Origin: Gongronella butleri
Taxonomy: Eukaryota > Mucoromycota > Mucoromycetes > Mucorales > Cunninghamellaceae
Length of the DNA: 64,000 bases
Direction: 5' to 3'
NCBI GenBank assembly: GCA_025201375.1
Contig: JAIWZP010000052.1
Span: 145,016 to 209,015, forward strand
The notes under the pieces: generated by a model
Told to the model about the DNA's origin: nothing
The model's input: only the letters and a program-made list of their open reading frames with translations
Database searches by the model: none
In this document: in pieces, positions 22,801 to 34,318 of the stretch
Position numbering within the stretch: the stretch's first letter is position 1
Layout of the letters: each line of letters begins with the position of its first letter
Program-made: the position numbers and the translations under genes

Positions 22801-22962
22801 ACTTTTTTTTCTCTTTCTCATTTTAAGCTTACAAGCTTCGGAAAGAAAGAGTCTTTCCTTGAGAAACATGGACACATAACCAAAAAATACAATAAAGCCG
22901 CTAAGCACGGCGATTGCAATGGTGAACGCCGAGAACTCGCCTGGAATCAGCTCGACCGCCAT
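19807..22962 (-). CDS. NHA1: Plasma-membrane Na+/H+ antiporter, NHA1/Sod2 type
   Basis: Exports Na+ or K+ in exchange for H+ at the plasma membrane (family knowledge). Ten exons on the minus strand: 22962-22833, 22736-22615, 22530-22502, 22430-22316, 22254-22210, 22114-22032, 21933-21745, 21608-21560, 21470-21291 and 21204-19807. All phases agree and give 779 residues. Exon 1 starts MAVELIPGEFSAF, with the first TM helix and KERLFLSEA. Hallmarks follow: VMAVGIELPK, LESLVIAACVCPTDP (143-147; TPTDP is usual in the family), the acidic pair in TGFSGSDDVLACFVAGNAF (D267, D268) and FSGWFGPMGVGAVF. About 12 hydrophobic segments end near residue 430. A long hydrophilic tail follows, with Ser, Arg and acidic clusters, as in fungal NHA1 proteins. 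Exon 3 is only 29 nt. Confidence 0.92.
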
Positions 22963-23658
22963 GAATTGAGTGTATAATTGGGAGCTGGGGGTTCGGGTAA
23001 CTCGATAAAGGAGGCAAAAACGAAAGAAAGGAAGAGAAAAAACAGGACGACAAACACAAAAAGACAAATAAAATAGAAAAATTGGGTTAGTATCAAAAGG
23101 AACCACCCCAAATAAGAATCATCTGGTGGCAAAAGACACGCTCACTCAGTTTGTCGTTTTGTGGAGAGCGTGTCCCAGGATTTTTTTCGCGCTGAGCTTC
23201 GGTGTTTCAATGTTCAGGATCGAAATTCATGCTACCGTGCTGAAAAAAAAGGGTTGGTCCCATTCAAATGAGCCAAGGGTTGCCTCCCTCCCTCCTCCTT
23301 TTTTTCCATTTGACTCTCTCCATCCGTTCGCTACTCCTGCAAAACATACAAAAAGCGATTTGCGTCCCCTATTTTCTGACAAAGGATTGCCCAATTGCAA
23401 TTCCAGGGCTTGCTTTTGCTTTTTTTTTTCTCTTCTTTCTTTTTTTTCTTTTTCATTGTTGTTTTGAGACGCGCGCGGCTGCCTGGCCCCTTTTTTGTTG
23501 CTGTATAGATGAAATCCATTCAATGCCCTCTTTTCCATCGTCGTTTTGACGATCAATATTCGCTGGACCTGCAAGGCTTTGTAATTGACAGCTAAAAAGG
23601 GGAGACGCGGGGGAGGGGACTGACGTCGTTTGTTTTTTTTCTCTCTTTTTCGGATTAG
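22963..23658. promoter_or_regulatory. Divergent intergenic region (NHA1 / two-pass membrane protein)
   Basis: The 696-bp gap between two outward-facing genes must contain both promoters. It is T-rich towards 23660. I see no clear TATA box and no other gene. Confidence 0.4.
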
Positions 23659-24527
23659 ATGTCACCACAAGAGTTTGCGTCCGTGATCAACACCTTTAAT
23701 GAGGCAGTCTATCATACCCCACCGCCGCCCAATTTGTCCTCCAGTCTGTCCACGATTCTTTTTGCCTGTTTCAGCACGCTTGTCATTCTCATTGTCATTG
23801 CATCCATCCATTACACGCATCATTTGTCGCTCATCTTGATCATCCCCAGCACGTTTTTGCTCTTGACCACCACCATCTTGGCCTGGCGTCGACGTTTAAA
23901 AAAACGCGTAAAAAACCACCCCGTCTCTTTCTCATTTTTTTCTTTGCTTGTCGCCGTGTTGACACATTTTTTTTTATTTTAATTTATTTTATGGCAAGTT
24001 TGAGCGAGCCATGCTTGATCTTTGCTCATGCATGAATGCGACCGAAAACGTGCGTGGCATCAATGTGCGCTTTACCAAGTTTGCGCCTGGCAATCACCCA
24101 TCATTTGTCGGCAATCAAAAGCCGCCCAACTACGTAAAATGAACCTTAATGTTGCCTTGCCCTCTTTTTCTCTCTCTCCCTTTCTCGAAACATCATCTTG
24201 GCCCAATTTCCCCTTCCGACCCCCCATCCCTCCCTTGACACACTCCCTTTTTTTTTATTCACGCTCAAGGGAGAGAGGAGAGAGGGGGCACGACGATGCT
24301 CGTTTTTTAGCTCGAGTCCCCCCGAATACTCACCCTCAATTCCCATTTTTTTTTCTTGGTCTCGCTAGGCCATCACGATCGAATTTGACGAAAGATACAA
24401 CTTGTTGCATCATTTCACGACCGGTCCAGTCCATCCTTTGCCACCATACAAATTGGGCACGCTTCCTCCGTCCTACACGGCGACAATGCTTCCCACCTTG
24501 CCTGAAAACACATACCAAGAGAAATGA
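23659..24527 (+). CDS. Small two-pass membrane protein, conserved-looking, unknown function
   Basis: Exons 23659-23907, 23999-24133 and 24369-24527 join in phase to 180 residues. The start MSPQEFASVINTFNEAVY is followed by two adjacent TM helices (about 27-49 and 53-72) ending in a basic stop-transfer (RRRLKKR). The soluble C-terminal half contains CSCMNATENVRGINVRFTKF and IEFDERYNLLHHF, then a Pro-rich tail. The exon organisation and the motif character argue for a real conserved protein, but I do not recognise the family and assign no function. The first intron's 3' splice site (GCAAG) is weak. Confidence 0.6.
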
Positions 24528-25399
24528 GGTTCTTTTTGGAGCCATTGAGTCCTTGAAATGGCACAATTGTTTGTTTCATGGGCAAGACATCAAGACAATG
24601 GCTCATTGTTAGCCTGCGTGCTGCTTTGTACACGCCTCCTCGTCCTCCCTGCTTCGCCCCCCTCCTAATATAATAAAGAAAATCAACTCAGCAAGCGTAT
24701 GAAAAGGCTATGTGACGCATGGTTGGTACGCATCCCGCATCCGGACCTTCAATTGAGCAGTGCACATGTGATTGGTGCTTCCAACAAGGCAGCCATGAGG
24801 GAAAGCGTGCTATTTTACCAGCCGCAAGGAGAAAAAAAAAGAGGGACAAAAATGGGGATGCTCACCACCGATTTTCCTTCCCTTTTTTTTTTTTTTTTCT
24901 CTCTCTTTCTCTTTTTTTTTCTTTTTGTTTCTTCTTGTTCAGCGGGCTCCCCTCCTTCATCTGGCGCGACTCACTTGTTCTCTTTTGCTTGTAATTCGCG
25001 CGTTTTCTTCTCGTCCGTCTTTCTCTTGTCTTTGCAAAAAGTAGGCGCTTGCTCTTCCCCTCGTCACCTCCCCCTTTTTTATTCCCTTGGCTACCTTTTC
25101 CTTCTCGCTCCCTTTTTAGTTTCTGTTTACGCTTCCCCTTTGCTTTTTCTCTCTCTTTTTTTTCTTCTGCCCGTCTCTTTCCCCTCCCCTTTGTCTCCTC
25201 TTTCTTCCGTCGTCCGTCCCCTATTTCGCAAGTCCAACGCGCCTTTTTTTTTTCACTTGCCAAGAGCCACAACCCTCGTCGACTAGTCCTCAGCCCGCTT
25301 CCACTCGCCATTTGCCCTTTTTTTTTCTTTTTTTGGTCTCACGCCCGTCCGCTTGCCTTTTATTTTTAATCCCTCTTTTGTTATTTGTGACCTGCACTC
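24528..25399. other. Pyrimidine-rich intergenic region
   Basis: 3' UTR of the upstream gene, then a long C/T-rich strand (about 24880-25340), probably the promoter and 5' leader of the MYND gene. ORFs here are low-complexity Phe/Ser/Leu products of the pyrimidine tract and not genes. Confidence 0.5.
24672..24677 (+). terminator. Poly(A) signal of the two-pass membrane protein gene
   Basis: AATAAA about 145 bp after the stop codon. Confidence 0.45.
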
Positions 25400-27154
25400 A
25401 TGAGGGAACCGAATTTGTGCTTTCCATCGAGCAACAAGGCTGCTGTGTGCATCACATCGGCGCTTTATGACCGTCGCGCGCTGGACTGCACGGCGAGCCT
25501 GCCATTGATCAACTCGCTGACGCATCTTGCTTACCTGACGTCGACGTCGCCGCGGATCCGCGAGATCCTGGTGATGGACGGTGGTCTGGAGCGCCTGGTG
25601 CGCATGATGGCGCCGCAGCATGTCGAGGCTGGCCGCAGGCACTTGTGGAAATGGTCGCTGGCATTCCAATGCGTGGTCAATATTGGCGTCCGTGGCACAG
25701 AGCACATCCGTACAAAGGTCGTCGACGCTGGCATGATCCCCATTGTCTTGCGCGTCTTGGAAAACTTTTTAAAAGCGCTGGAAATCGTACGACGAGAAGC
25801 CGACAAAGGAAGCGAGCCGACACGTGCTCTCTACTCGCCAGATTGGTACTCGGACTCTAGGACCAATCGGCCCGTCATGCTCGATCCTCTAGGTAAAAAA
25901 AAAAAAGGGAAAAAAAAAACGCTCAAAATCGTCATATTTGTCAGCACCCGGCCCCCCTCCTGACACCAATTCATATTTTTTTTGCCTTTATTCACCCTCC
26001 TTTAATTATTTTCGATAGCCGTCGGCTACCATTCGTATGTCAATATGGTCAATGCATCGTCATCGTCGTCGTCATCACCATCGGATCCGTCTCCAGTCGA
26101 TACCAGCAATTCAAGCAACCCAAACCAGGCGTCGCCTGCGCCACCTTCGTCGTCATCGGCGTCCTCGTCGTCCATACCCTCGTCGCCGTCGCAAAATCAG
26201 TCAATTGATCCGTCGGACGCGTCAACCAACCACAAACGACGCGTCATTCGCCGGTCGACATTCCCCTATCGTAAGCCGACCGTCGCGCAACGGCGCAAGC
26301 AGCGTCTGGGCCGGGATCCATCGATCAAGTCGGTGCCGTCATGGCAAGATGCTCAGCAACCGACGATTGACAATGTGTTTTACCGCGAAGAGGATATTTT
26401 GCTGTCGTTGCAGCTTCTTGCTTATCTGTCAAAGTACCCGCACATTCGCGATTTGTTCCATACGGCCTACAGCAAGAACGTGTTTTCGGTCGTTGAGCAA
26501 TTCTGCCATCGTCGCCACCCCAATCCTATCCAATATTGGGCGGGTGTCATCATGCGCAATGCCTGCCGCAAGGACGAGACCAAGGGAGGCATCCGTCGCT
26601 GCGCAAACATGCATTGTGGCAAATGGGAGTCGCAACCCCGCGATTTCGCCAAATGTCGCCGCTGCCGAAAGGCGAAATATTGTTGCAAAGCGTGTCAATC
26701 GCGTGCCTGGGCGGATGGTCATCGCTGGTGGTGCATTGAGCGCCATGCCTCGTCCGTCCCGCAACCTGAATCGGCCAACGCTCAGGCATTGGCCGCTGCA
26801 ACTGCCGCAGTCATCACGGCCAATCCCGCCCAAGTCGCGACAACTCTCGCTCAAGGCACGACCACGGCCACAAGCACGAATACGACCGCCACAGCGGCTG
26901 CTATCGATGCTTCTGGCTCTGCGGCCCCCACCATCACACAGCAACAACAGCCATTGGATCACCAAACCCAATCGACTACCGCAGCATCTCCCTCGACCGC
27001 CGACGAATCCGTGACCAATCACGTTCACGGCGATCCTCCGGCTCCACAGCCCGCTCAGGCATCCCATGATGCCAGAATCGACCTGGCCCCGCGCTCATCC
27101 GACGACACAAATCGCCAATTGCTCATGGACATGGAGGTTTCCATGGAACTTTGA
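25400..27154 (+). CDS. MUB1: MYND-finger protein of the MUB1/SamB family
   Basis: In yeast this family works with the Ubr2 ubiquitin ligase to target the proteasome regulator Rpn4; in Aspergillus, SamB affects growth polarity and development (family knowledge). Exons 25400-25892 and 26019-27154 give 542 residues. The N-terminal Armadillo-like helical region (CITSALYDRRALDCTASL, FQCVVNIGVRGTEHIR) is interrupted by a Ser/Pro/Asn-rich linker. It continues in the second exon (DILLSLQLLAYLSKYPHIR, NPIQYWAGVIMRNACRKD). A MYND zinc finger follows (about 359-403) with the expected Cys/His ligands (CANMHC, CRRCRKAKYCCKACQ, H and C at the end). The C-terminal 140 residues are Ala/Thr/Gln-rich and probably disordered. 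Length and order fit the family. Confidence 0.85.
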
Positions 27155-27554
27155 AAAAAAAAAGAGAAATCACGCTCTTTTTTTTTCCTTCACGTTTGTA
27201 CACCAATTCCCCCCTCCCGCATCGCTTGGATGCCTCGCGCTCCTCACTCTTTCGCTCACTCACTCTCTCTCACTCTCTCTCTCTCTTTTATCATCTACGA
27301 TATCTGCCCTCTTTTTCTTTCTTTTCTTGTATACCTTATGCCATTCCTTCGAGTACACCCATCGTTCTTTCTCGTTTTTCTCAACCCCTCATGCATCCCA
27401 TTCTTCTCACCCTCGCTCTCTTTATTCTTCTCACCTGTACGTCACATGTGTGTGCCTCCGGCAACTCCTTTTGGCAATTATTTCGCATGATTGGCCACTA
27501 TTTCTAGCGTGGGCGAGCCACACCTCCCTTTCTTCTCGCCTCCCAACAAACACA

Positions 27555-27560
27555 AATAAA
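27555..27560 (+). terminator. Poly(A) signal of the MUB1-like gene
   Basis: AATAAA about 400 bp after the stop codon, following a long C/T-rich 3' UTR-like region. Confidence 0.35.
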
Positions 27561-28037
27561 AGAATTAGCATTTGATCAAAGAGCAGGTGATGTCATGGCA
27601 TAAAACAAAAAAAAGAAAAAATAAACCAGACAAAAGGCCCAATTGGCCACGCATTGCGTCAATGGGGCCCATGGACCCTTGTTTTCCTTTTGTGAGCCAA
27701 ATCAAGGGCGTACATGTAGCGCATCATTGTATCTGCGTTCTTGTCAATTAGGCTCTCTTTTGGTTTTTAGAATGTGGTGGGCAGCATTGGGAATCAATGG
27801 ATGGTGGAAAAGAGGGAAAGCGGGTACAATTGGTATCAGGGCCATCCAGGGCAATTTTCCACCAGGTTGATTGCTGTCGCGCGCGGGGAAAGCGGGCGGA
27901 GCCAATCAGAGCCATTCACATATTGGCTGGCCTCAACCCAATGCTCTCTTTTTTTTTTTTATTCTTTCTCCTCCCCTCCCTCCGTTTGCCCATACCCCCC
28001 TCTTCTTTTTCTTTCCCTTTTTCTCACCACGTCAACT
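27561..28037. promoter_or_regulatory. Upstream region of the p24 gene with a CCAAT box
   Basis: A CCAAT motif (27902-27906, GAGCCAATCAGAG context) lies about 135 bp before the start codon, a typical distance for a Hap/NF-Y site. A C/T-rich leader follows. No other gene is seen. Confidence 0.4.
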
Positions 28038-29098
28038 ATGAAGTGGGCCGTCCTCTTGCTCGTGTGTGTCTATGTCGCCTTGGCCGACGCCTTGTATTTT
28101 TACCTGGAAGGCTCGGAAAAAAAGTGCTTTTTGGAAGAGTTGCCCAAGGAAACGATGGTCGTTGGTACGTCTTTTACTGTTGTTTGACGCGTTTTGCCGC
28201 GAAACATGGCCGTGTGCGTGCTTCATCTGACACCTTTCCTCCACTTTAGGTACTTTTGAGGCCGAACAATGGCATGAACAGTCCAACAGCTGGGTCCGCG
28301 ACCCCAACCTCAAGATTCAGGTTACTGTCGAGGAACTCCCCCAGAACAACATCGTCGTCGACCGCAAGATCAGCGCAAAGGGCAAATTCACCTTCACCTC
28401 GGCCGAATCAGGCGACCACAACATCTGTCTGTCCACCATTAGCAACTCTTGGTTCGATTCTTCCCGCACTGTAAGTCAAATCTCGCTCTAGATGAGCGCA
28501 ATGGACAGCGCACGCGCTCAATTGGACACGCACACGTCATTGGGAACACGCACACGCTCAATTGCACACTCGCGTAGTCAGATGTGCATGATTCTCATTT
28601 TTTTTTTTTTTTTTTGCTTCTTTTTCTTTTTTTTTCTGTTAGAAAATCACCTTTGACATGGACTTTGATGACCCTGCTGGCGACAGCCACAACCATAGAG
28701 AGACGCTCGGCGGTAAGACATCCATCAAATCCAAAAGGCATTGAAAACTCATTTTCATTCTCTAGAATTGGCGTCCAAGATCCACGAGCTGAACGAGCGC
28801 GTGCAAGATATCCGACGTGAGCAATTCTCCCAACGTGTAAGTCTTTGGAGAGGAAAGGGACAGCGACAGGCGTGCGTCAAACGCAAGAATCTCATTTTTT
28901 TTGTTTTTGTGCCCTCCTCCCCCCCCCTTTTTTTTTTTTTTTTTTTAGGAGCGTGAGGCTGAATTCCGTGATCAATCTGAGCTGACCAACTCGCGTGTTG
29001 TCTGGTGGACCGTGCTGCAGCTGATTGTCCTCGGCGTCGTGTGTGTTTGGCAAATGCGCCACTTTAAGAACTTCTTTGTCGCAAAGAAGCTCGTGTAG
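28038..29098 (+). CDS. ERP1: p24-alpha family cargo receptor (Erp1/TMED9 type)
   Basis: Cycles between ER and Golgi in COPII/COPI vesicles as part of p24 complexes (family knowledge). Exons 28038-28164, 28250-28470, 28643-28712, 28766-28836 and 28949-29098 give 212 residues. Signal peptide 1-20 (cut near ALA-DA). The mature N terminus reads [19 protein letters not shown], as in the alpha class. The GOLD domain has its two Cys (EKKC and HNIC). A coiled coil (about 125-165, [18 protein letters not shown]) and one TM helix (about 183-203) follow. The tail [12 protein letters not shown] carries an FF motif and the KKLV dilysine-type COPI signal. The length is normal for the family. Its 3' end faces that of the secreted protein gene 151 bp away. 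Confidence 0.93.
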
Positions 29099-29158
29099 AC
29101 GCCGGCCCTCTCCAACTTGTGATTTTATGTTTTCCCTCGCGGAATTGAAGATTGAAAT

Positions 29159-29164
29159 AATAAA
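29159..29164 (+). terminator. Poly(A) signal of the p24 gene
   Basis: AATAAA about 60 bp downstream of the stop codon. Confidence 0.5.
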
Positions 29165-29249
29165 AAAGTGATTGATTTCTATGATAGTTTATTGATGAAT
29201 TACGGAGAAAGATGTCTTGAAAAGAGATCAAAAAGATCTGAAGAGCATT

Positions 29250-29886
29250 TTAAAAGGCATCCCATGCCGAACCGCTGTAGGGAGGGCCAGTGTACACGTA
29301 TGGGTCGCCGTACGCATCCCAAATGTCGACGCGCGGGTTCATGGGGTTACCAGCGTGTCGGCAAGACCCGCCACTCAGCATGTAGAGGTAGGACAGGCCA
29401 TGGATCTGGCCACCTTCTTGATCTGGGTGTATCCATCTCTAAGTTGCATCAAAAAGAACACGGATCAGGGGGATCTTGCCTTGCCTTGGCTTTTTTTTTC
29501 TTTTTTACTTACGGCAAAGACGGTCGGGGCATCATTGCCTCCCAGAGCATTGCAATCCATATTGTTGTAGTTGCAGCAGCTCTTCTCGCCGGGATGCAGC
29601 GTGCACTCGAATTTCCTGGTGTGTTTGAGGTTGCAAAGAAACGCATTGGAGACTGTAAGTCCTAGAAATCATTCCTTTTTTTCTTTTTCTTTTCTTTTCT
29701 TTTTTTTTTTTCAAGAAAGACTTGCGATGGCCAGCCGTTTCCAAAGTTGTTGACCTGGCGAATCGTGAGGAGCTTGTTCTCGGCATTGGGATCGAATTGG
29801 TTTTCAAAGCAAAAGCCCGCAACGTGTACACTCAATTCGACGGAAGACCAAAGCAGCACAAGGATCGCCCAAACAAAGAGAATCAT
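29250..29886 (-). CDS. Secreted cysteine-containing protein, unknown function (one junction unresolved)
   Basis: The first exon starts at ATG 29886 with a clear signal peptide (MILFVWAILVLLWSSVELSV) and runs to about 29711 (FGNGWPSQ). The second (about 29661 or 29652 to 29513) encodes SNAFLCNLKHTRKFEC and GEKSCCNYNNMDC. The third (29438-29250) encodes a Tyr/Gly-rich C terminus ending YSGSAWDAF. The second-third junction is in phase (GTAAGT, TTAG). The first-second junction is not: the plausible donor (CAA/GTCTTT) is phase 0 while both acceptors need phase 1, so a non-canonical site, a missed micro-exon or a 1-nt lesion is involved. No family was recognised. An extracellular or cell-wall role is a guess from the signal peptide and Cys content. 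Confidence 0.5.
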
Positions 29887-30599
29887 CGAAAAGAATTACG
29901 CGACGGTGAAGTGATGAATGAAAGAAAAAGAAAAGGTGAAGGAATGCCTATTTTCTCTCCCTGCTTTTATGCTTTTTTTTTTTTTTCGTCTCGCAGACAA
30001 TGAAATGATGGACCGCATCATGCAGTTACCCGATGCGGATGCAGGTTAATGACGCGTCGGAATGGGTACCGAATTCTCATTGTTTTCCTCGCCCCAGGGC
30101 CATGTGGCAATTGAGAAGGAGTCAGGCGCAAGGAGGTGTCTCATTTCATCAGGAGAGAGCCCCATTACGACACTGCCAATTATGGGCCGACTTTGTTACC
30201 CTCTTCACACATCCAATCACGGATCAAAGGCACTGGCATCCACGTGCCTTATGACGAGTCAATGCAAAAGAAAAACTGGAGACAATTCAACCATGGCATG
30301 AACAGTAATGTTTAAAGAAAATCTGCAATTTTTTTTTTGGAATTTCACTACAACGGTCTGATTGACCTTCAGGTTTCAAGGATTTTTTTTTGAAATGAGA
30401 CGCGCCGAATAGTCAAATGACAAAACTATGAAGGTAATTTATGTATTGATTCGCGATAGTCATTAGTAAGTTTTGGGGAAATTCATGGAAACAATGTCCA
30501 TCTCCACAACAGGCTTATTGCCTTTAGAGCTTTTTAATTTTTTATGAAAAGAGAAGCCATGGAATATCAAAAGTGGTCGCATTTGCCGGTGATCCAAGC
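29887..30599. other. Intergenic stretch upstream of the secreted protein gene, grading into repeats
   Basis: Holds the promoter of the minus-strand secreted protein gene and unassigned AT-rich sequence. I see no gene. Confidence 0.4.
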
Positions 30600-31130
30600 A
30601 TGATTTTACAGCGAAAAGCGAAAGCGCGTAAAATACTATTTTTGGCTCAGATTTTCACTAGCAAATGCCAATGTCGCGATTTCTCAAGACTGAATGATCC
30701 GTTTTGCAAACAAACTAGAAATCATTGGAGTTTTGAGTCGTGTATCCACTGGTCTAAATTTGGCGCCATGCCGTTAGGCTCATTGGGAGAAACGCGTAAA
30801 ATATTATTTGGCGTGGGGTTTCAGTAATGGACGCCCGAAAATAACCTAATAATGCACAACTTTGGAGAGCCAATCCATCCATGTTTGGTGGCCTTTAAGA
30901 ATAGCTATCTAGCTATCATAGATTTGTGAAAATTATGGAAAAGTTGCCAACTTTCTAAAATTGTCGGCAACAGCCTAATCACCCACTGGTTTTCAACGTT
31001 TCTTTATAAATTGACGTGCCAAAATTAGGCTAATTTTGGCCCAATCCAACCACGTTTTGTGGCTGTCAGCATTGCATTTGTGAAAATTAATGAAATCAGT
31101 GCATGTCTCGACTTTCATAGCTGGTGCCGC
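30600..31130 (+). repeat. Repeat island 2: partial array unit plus shared module
   Basis: About 30600-30830 is a partial copy of the 515-bp unit at 14.8-16.1 kb (TCTAAATTTGGCGCCATG and AAATATTATTTGGCG shared). It is followed directly by about 30825-31115, which matches about 9355-9640. Both are on the plus strand. Confidence 0.65.
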
Positions 31131-31525
31131 AAGGGATTGCCACAAAATAACTTTTGGAAAGGGAAGCGAATTGACCGCCACCGCGGTCGCGCTGAACGAT
31201 CGCGACGCGCTCCAATTCATCTCCGCCGAGTGCAATTCCAAAGATCGATGGCTGGTTTTACAGTACACGTACATTTATTATTATGGCGAAATGCAAAGTA
31301 CAATTCAGGGTGCCTTGGTAAGAGCGGAAAGGCTTTCATCAACAAAAAAAAAATAATAGAAAGAGCGAAGGAAAACTTTAACAGGCAGAGACAAAGACGA
31401 AAAAAAAAAAAAGAAAATTGGAAATAGGGATCTATGATTGAAATGGAGGATGGGGGTCGGGCAGAGAAAAAGAGCAAAAAGGAGAGAGAAAGAGAGTGAG
31501 AGTGAGAGAGAAACGGGAGGGGGAA
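31131..31525. other. 3' flank of the Cid1-like gene
   Basis: Purine-rich on the plus strand (about 31340-31525), so a C/T-rich 3' UTR on the gene's strand. No gene seen. Confidence 0.4.
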
Positions 31526-34318
31526 TCAATGTCTGTTCTTTTTCTTGTTGGCGTGTTTTTGCGATGCGTGCGGCGCCGGCTCAATGTGTGAGCGGTGCTG
31601 CGGGTCGACGCGCACGATATCGGCCATGGTGCGCTCCTTGTTTGGCAGCTTGATCTCGATGGAGGTTGGCGGTGGTGGTGGGTGGTCGCTTGCGGTGGGT
31701 TTCTTGGCTGTAGACCAGCGTCGTCGTCGCTGCTGTTGGTGATTGGGATGATTTTGCTGTTGATGCGACGTGTGGTGGTGTTGGTGGTGTTGATGGTGTT
31801 GGTGTTGCAGATGATGGGAATGATGGCGGCCATTGGAGGAGCTACTGCTTGTTGCTGGTGAATTTGTGCGTGATGAAGACGACGAGGACGACATCGAGGG
31901 GCGCATGGACACTGCTGGATGATTTGTCGAGGTGGATGACCCTATGGATGGCCATTCCGGGGGCGACGGCCGCCTTGAAGGTGCGGGGGACGACGATGCG
32001 ACGGCAGATGGTCTGCGATTGTTGTTGATGGCCGGGTTGTTCATATGGTGGTACCGCGCAAAAATGGTGTCGACAGACCGTGGCTCGATGGCGACGAGGG
32101 ATTGGTACGTGTAATTGCGCTGCGCCATGGGGTCCGCAGCAATGTAGGTGAGAATGACGGGCGGCATGCCATTGGCGGCGTGGTGGTGGATGGGGACGGG
32201 CGAAATGGCATGGTGGTCATGGTGGTGTGGATGAGGCATATGTGGGTAGGCATGCGATGGCATTGGCGGCGATGTGATGGGGGCATGGGGTGGTGAGGAT
32301 GCCATGGAAGGCGATGTCGGGGGCAAAAGGACGTGCGTCGGTACGGGCGACGTGACGGAAGGCTGGCGTTTGCGTTGGTGGGCATAATGCTGGTCCAATG
32401 GGACTTGGACAGGCATTGGGGACGGTGGCGAGGCGGCAGCAGCCAGAGAATGAGCGGGAGCGGGAGTGGATGGGGCGGGCAGGACGGGTGAGACGGGGAG
32501 AATGGGAATTGGGGCTGCTGCGGGAGGCGGGAAAGAGGCCGGTGCGAGAGTGGACGCGTAGTGTGTGACGGCATTGGGGTCGTGGACGGCAGCGGCGGTC
32601 GTCTTCCCAAAGATGGGCGGACGGTAAGGCGCACAAACATCGTACCACGAAGCTCCCTCCACCAACATTTCCATTGCGCGCCGCAACTCATCACGAATGC
32701 CGCGTACAGAATAGACATCGGCTGAATTGCCCAAATTGCGCGTCACATTGAAAGGCTCCTCAACACATAGGCTTGTCTTGTTGCGCCCAATGTGCCATCC
32801 TTTTTCCCGTTTTGTCAGGTATCGGCCATGACGCACGCTAATCACCTGGTCGTCATAGTCGAATTCCAACGCATACCGCCGGAAAAACGCAAAGAGCAGA
32901 CCGCCCAGGCTCTCGCGATTCGCGTCACCAAATCCACGCAGTTTGTCGGCATCCGCGCAGAACAATTCCTTCTCGTCATCACCTTTTAGCTGGTGCAAAA
33001 CGGGCAAAATCGGCGGCTGGCGCATCTGAAGAAAATGGATGATCATGCAATTCCATGTATAAGTGGACAATGTCCCACCATTGGCTACAAATCGAGAAAA
33101 AATAAAAAAATAAAATAAAAAAAGACGCAGTGAGATGCCCATGCGCGATGCAAACACCCATTTGGCACCAATGATTCTCGTATCACCTTGCACACACACC
33201 CCCTGGTTCGCCCGTGCCACTTTTTTTTTTCTCTCTCTCTCTGTCACCCCCCACTTTCTTCTTTTTCGTGTTTCTTACCGGCATCATTGAGGACGCGCTG
33301 CTTGGTCCAATACTTGATCATCATGGTCAATGGGCGGACGCGCGGGTCAATGGCCACGTACGTGCGGATCATCTTTGTGTTTTGCAACGCGAGCGTATTG
33401 TTGACGTTCATATCACATGCCATTTGACTATAAAAGAGCATTTGCAGAAAGTAAAGTTCATCAATAAATATGAGCAACAAATGAAAATGTGATGATGCTT
33501 ACTATTCTGGATCCACCAGTCGAACAATGGGGACCTTTGCGCGAGGGATACACACGACGTGCTGCATTCCGCCTAAAAGAGCGAGAAACAAGGGGATTGG
33601 TCGCGCGTGAGATTGAGCCGACGCGCTCTTTTTTTTTTTTTTTTTTTTGCCATTTTATCCTTTTGGGAGGCCTTACACTTGCGAAAGAGCTTGGCAAGGA
33701 CGCGCACATTGCGCAGACCGTTCCATTGTGTGGTGATGCACAGGTCGACGTCAGATTGGCTCGTGCCTAGATCATTGACCGAGGAGCTGAAACGAGAATA
33801 ATGAGATTTGGCGTCCAAATTGATCTTTTTTTTTTTTTCATTATTCTTTTACCCAAAGAGATGGACCTTGATCTCCTTGTCGGGCCATTCTGTGGTCAGA
33901 ATGCGCTCAATCTTGGCGACAAAGCCCATGCGGCGCTCGTAGCTCTCGTTGGTGGGCAGCAATTGCTAAAAATTAAAAAAAGGAAAAAAATGGCCATTGA
34001 GAACCATTGGCGCCGACCAAGAGGATGGGCTATTTTTACCTCAAAGAGAGCCAGAATAGTGGCGCTCAGGTGGCCTTCCTGTGCAGGTGGCAGCGTCAAG
34101 GGCGTCGCCTGCTGGTGCGGCGCGTCAACAAGGTCGGCAGGCGGCAGGTCTGACGTGCAGTCCAAGTCGTTGCCCGAGTCCTCAGAGTAATCCGACGACG
34201 ACGTCGATTGAACCGACGACGAGAGAGTCTGTTGAAGAGGCTGGTCGTGGGTCTTGACTTGCACTAAAAACGAGGTATCCGGCATATCGTCGCTGCACGC
34301 TACAACGGGTAATGGCAT
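31526..34318 (-). CDS. Cid1-like non-canonical poly(A)/poly(U) polymerase
   Basis: Adds nucleotides to RNA 3' ends (family knowledge); whether U or A cannot be read here. Six exons on the minus strand, all in phase: 34318-34040, 33965-33853, 33786-33677, 33572-33503, 33427-33279 and 33084-31526, giving 759 residues. A Ser/Asp-rich N terminus (about 93 residues) precedes the nucleotidyltransferase core. The core has the GSSVNDLGTSQSDVDLC signature (the DVD pair is catalytic), VPIVRLVDPEY, then ACDMNVNNTLALQNTK with the third acidic residue, and DPRVRPLTMMIKYWTK. The PAP-associated domain follows (STYTWNCMIIHFLQ, PPILPVLHQ, SLGGLLFAFFRRYA). The last 350 residues are low complexity (Pro/Ala/Ser, His-rich, Ser runs) with a basic end, unlike compact Cid1. 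A divergent NME6-like gene starts 468 bp away. Confidence 0.85.

Noticed and set aside
24699..25369. Long ORFs in the C/T-rich stretch
   Set aside because: Phe/Ser/Leu/Pro low-complexity products of a pyrimidine-rich promoter or leader; no domain.
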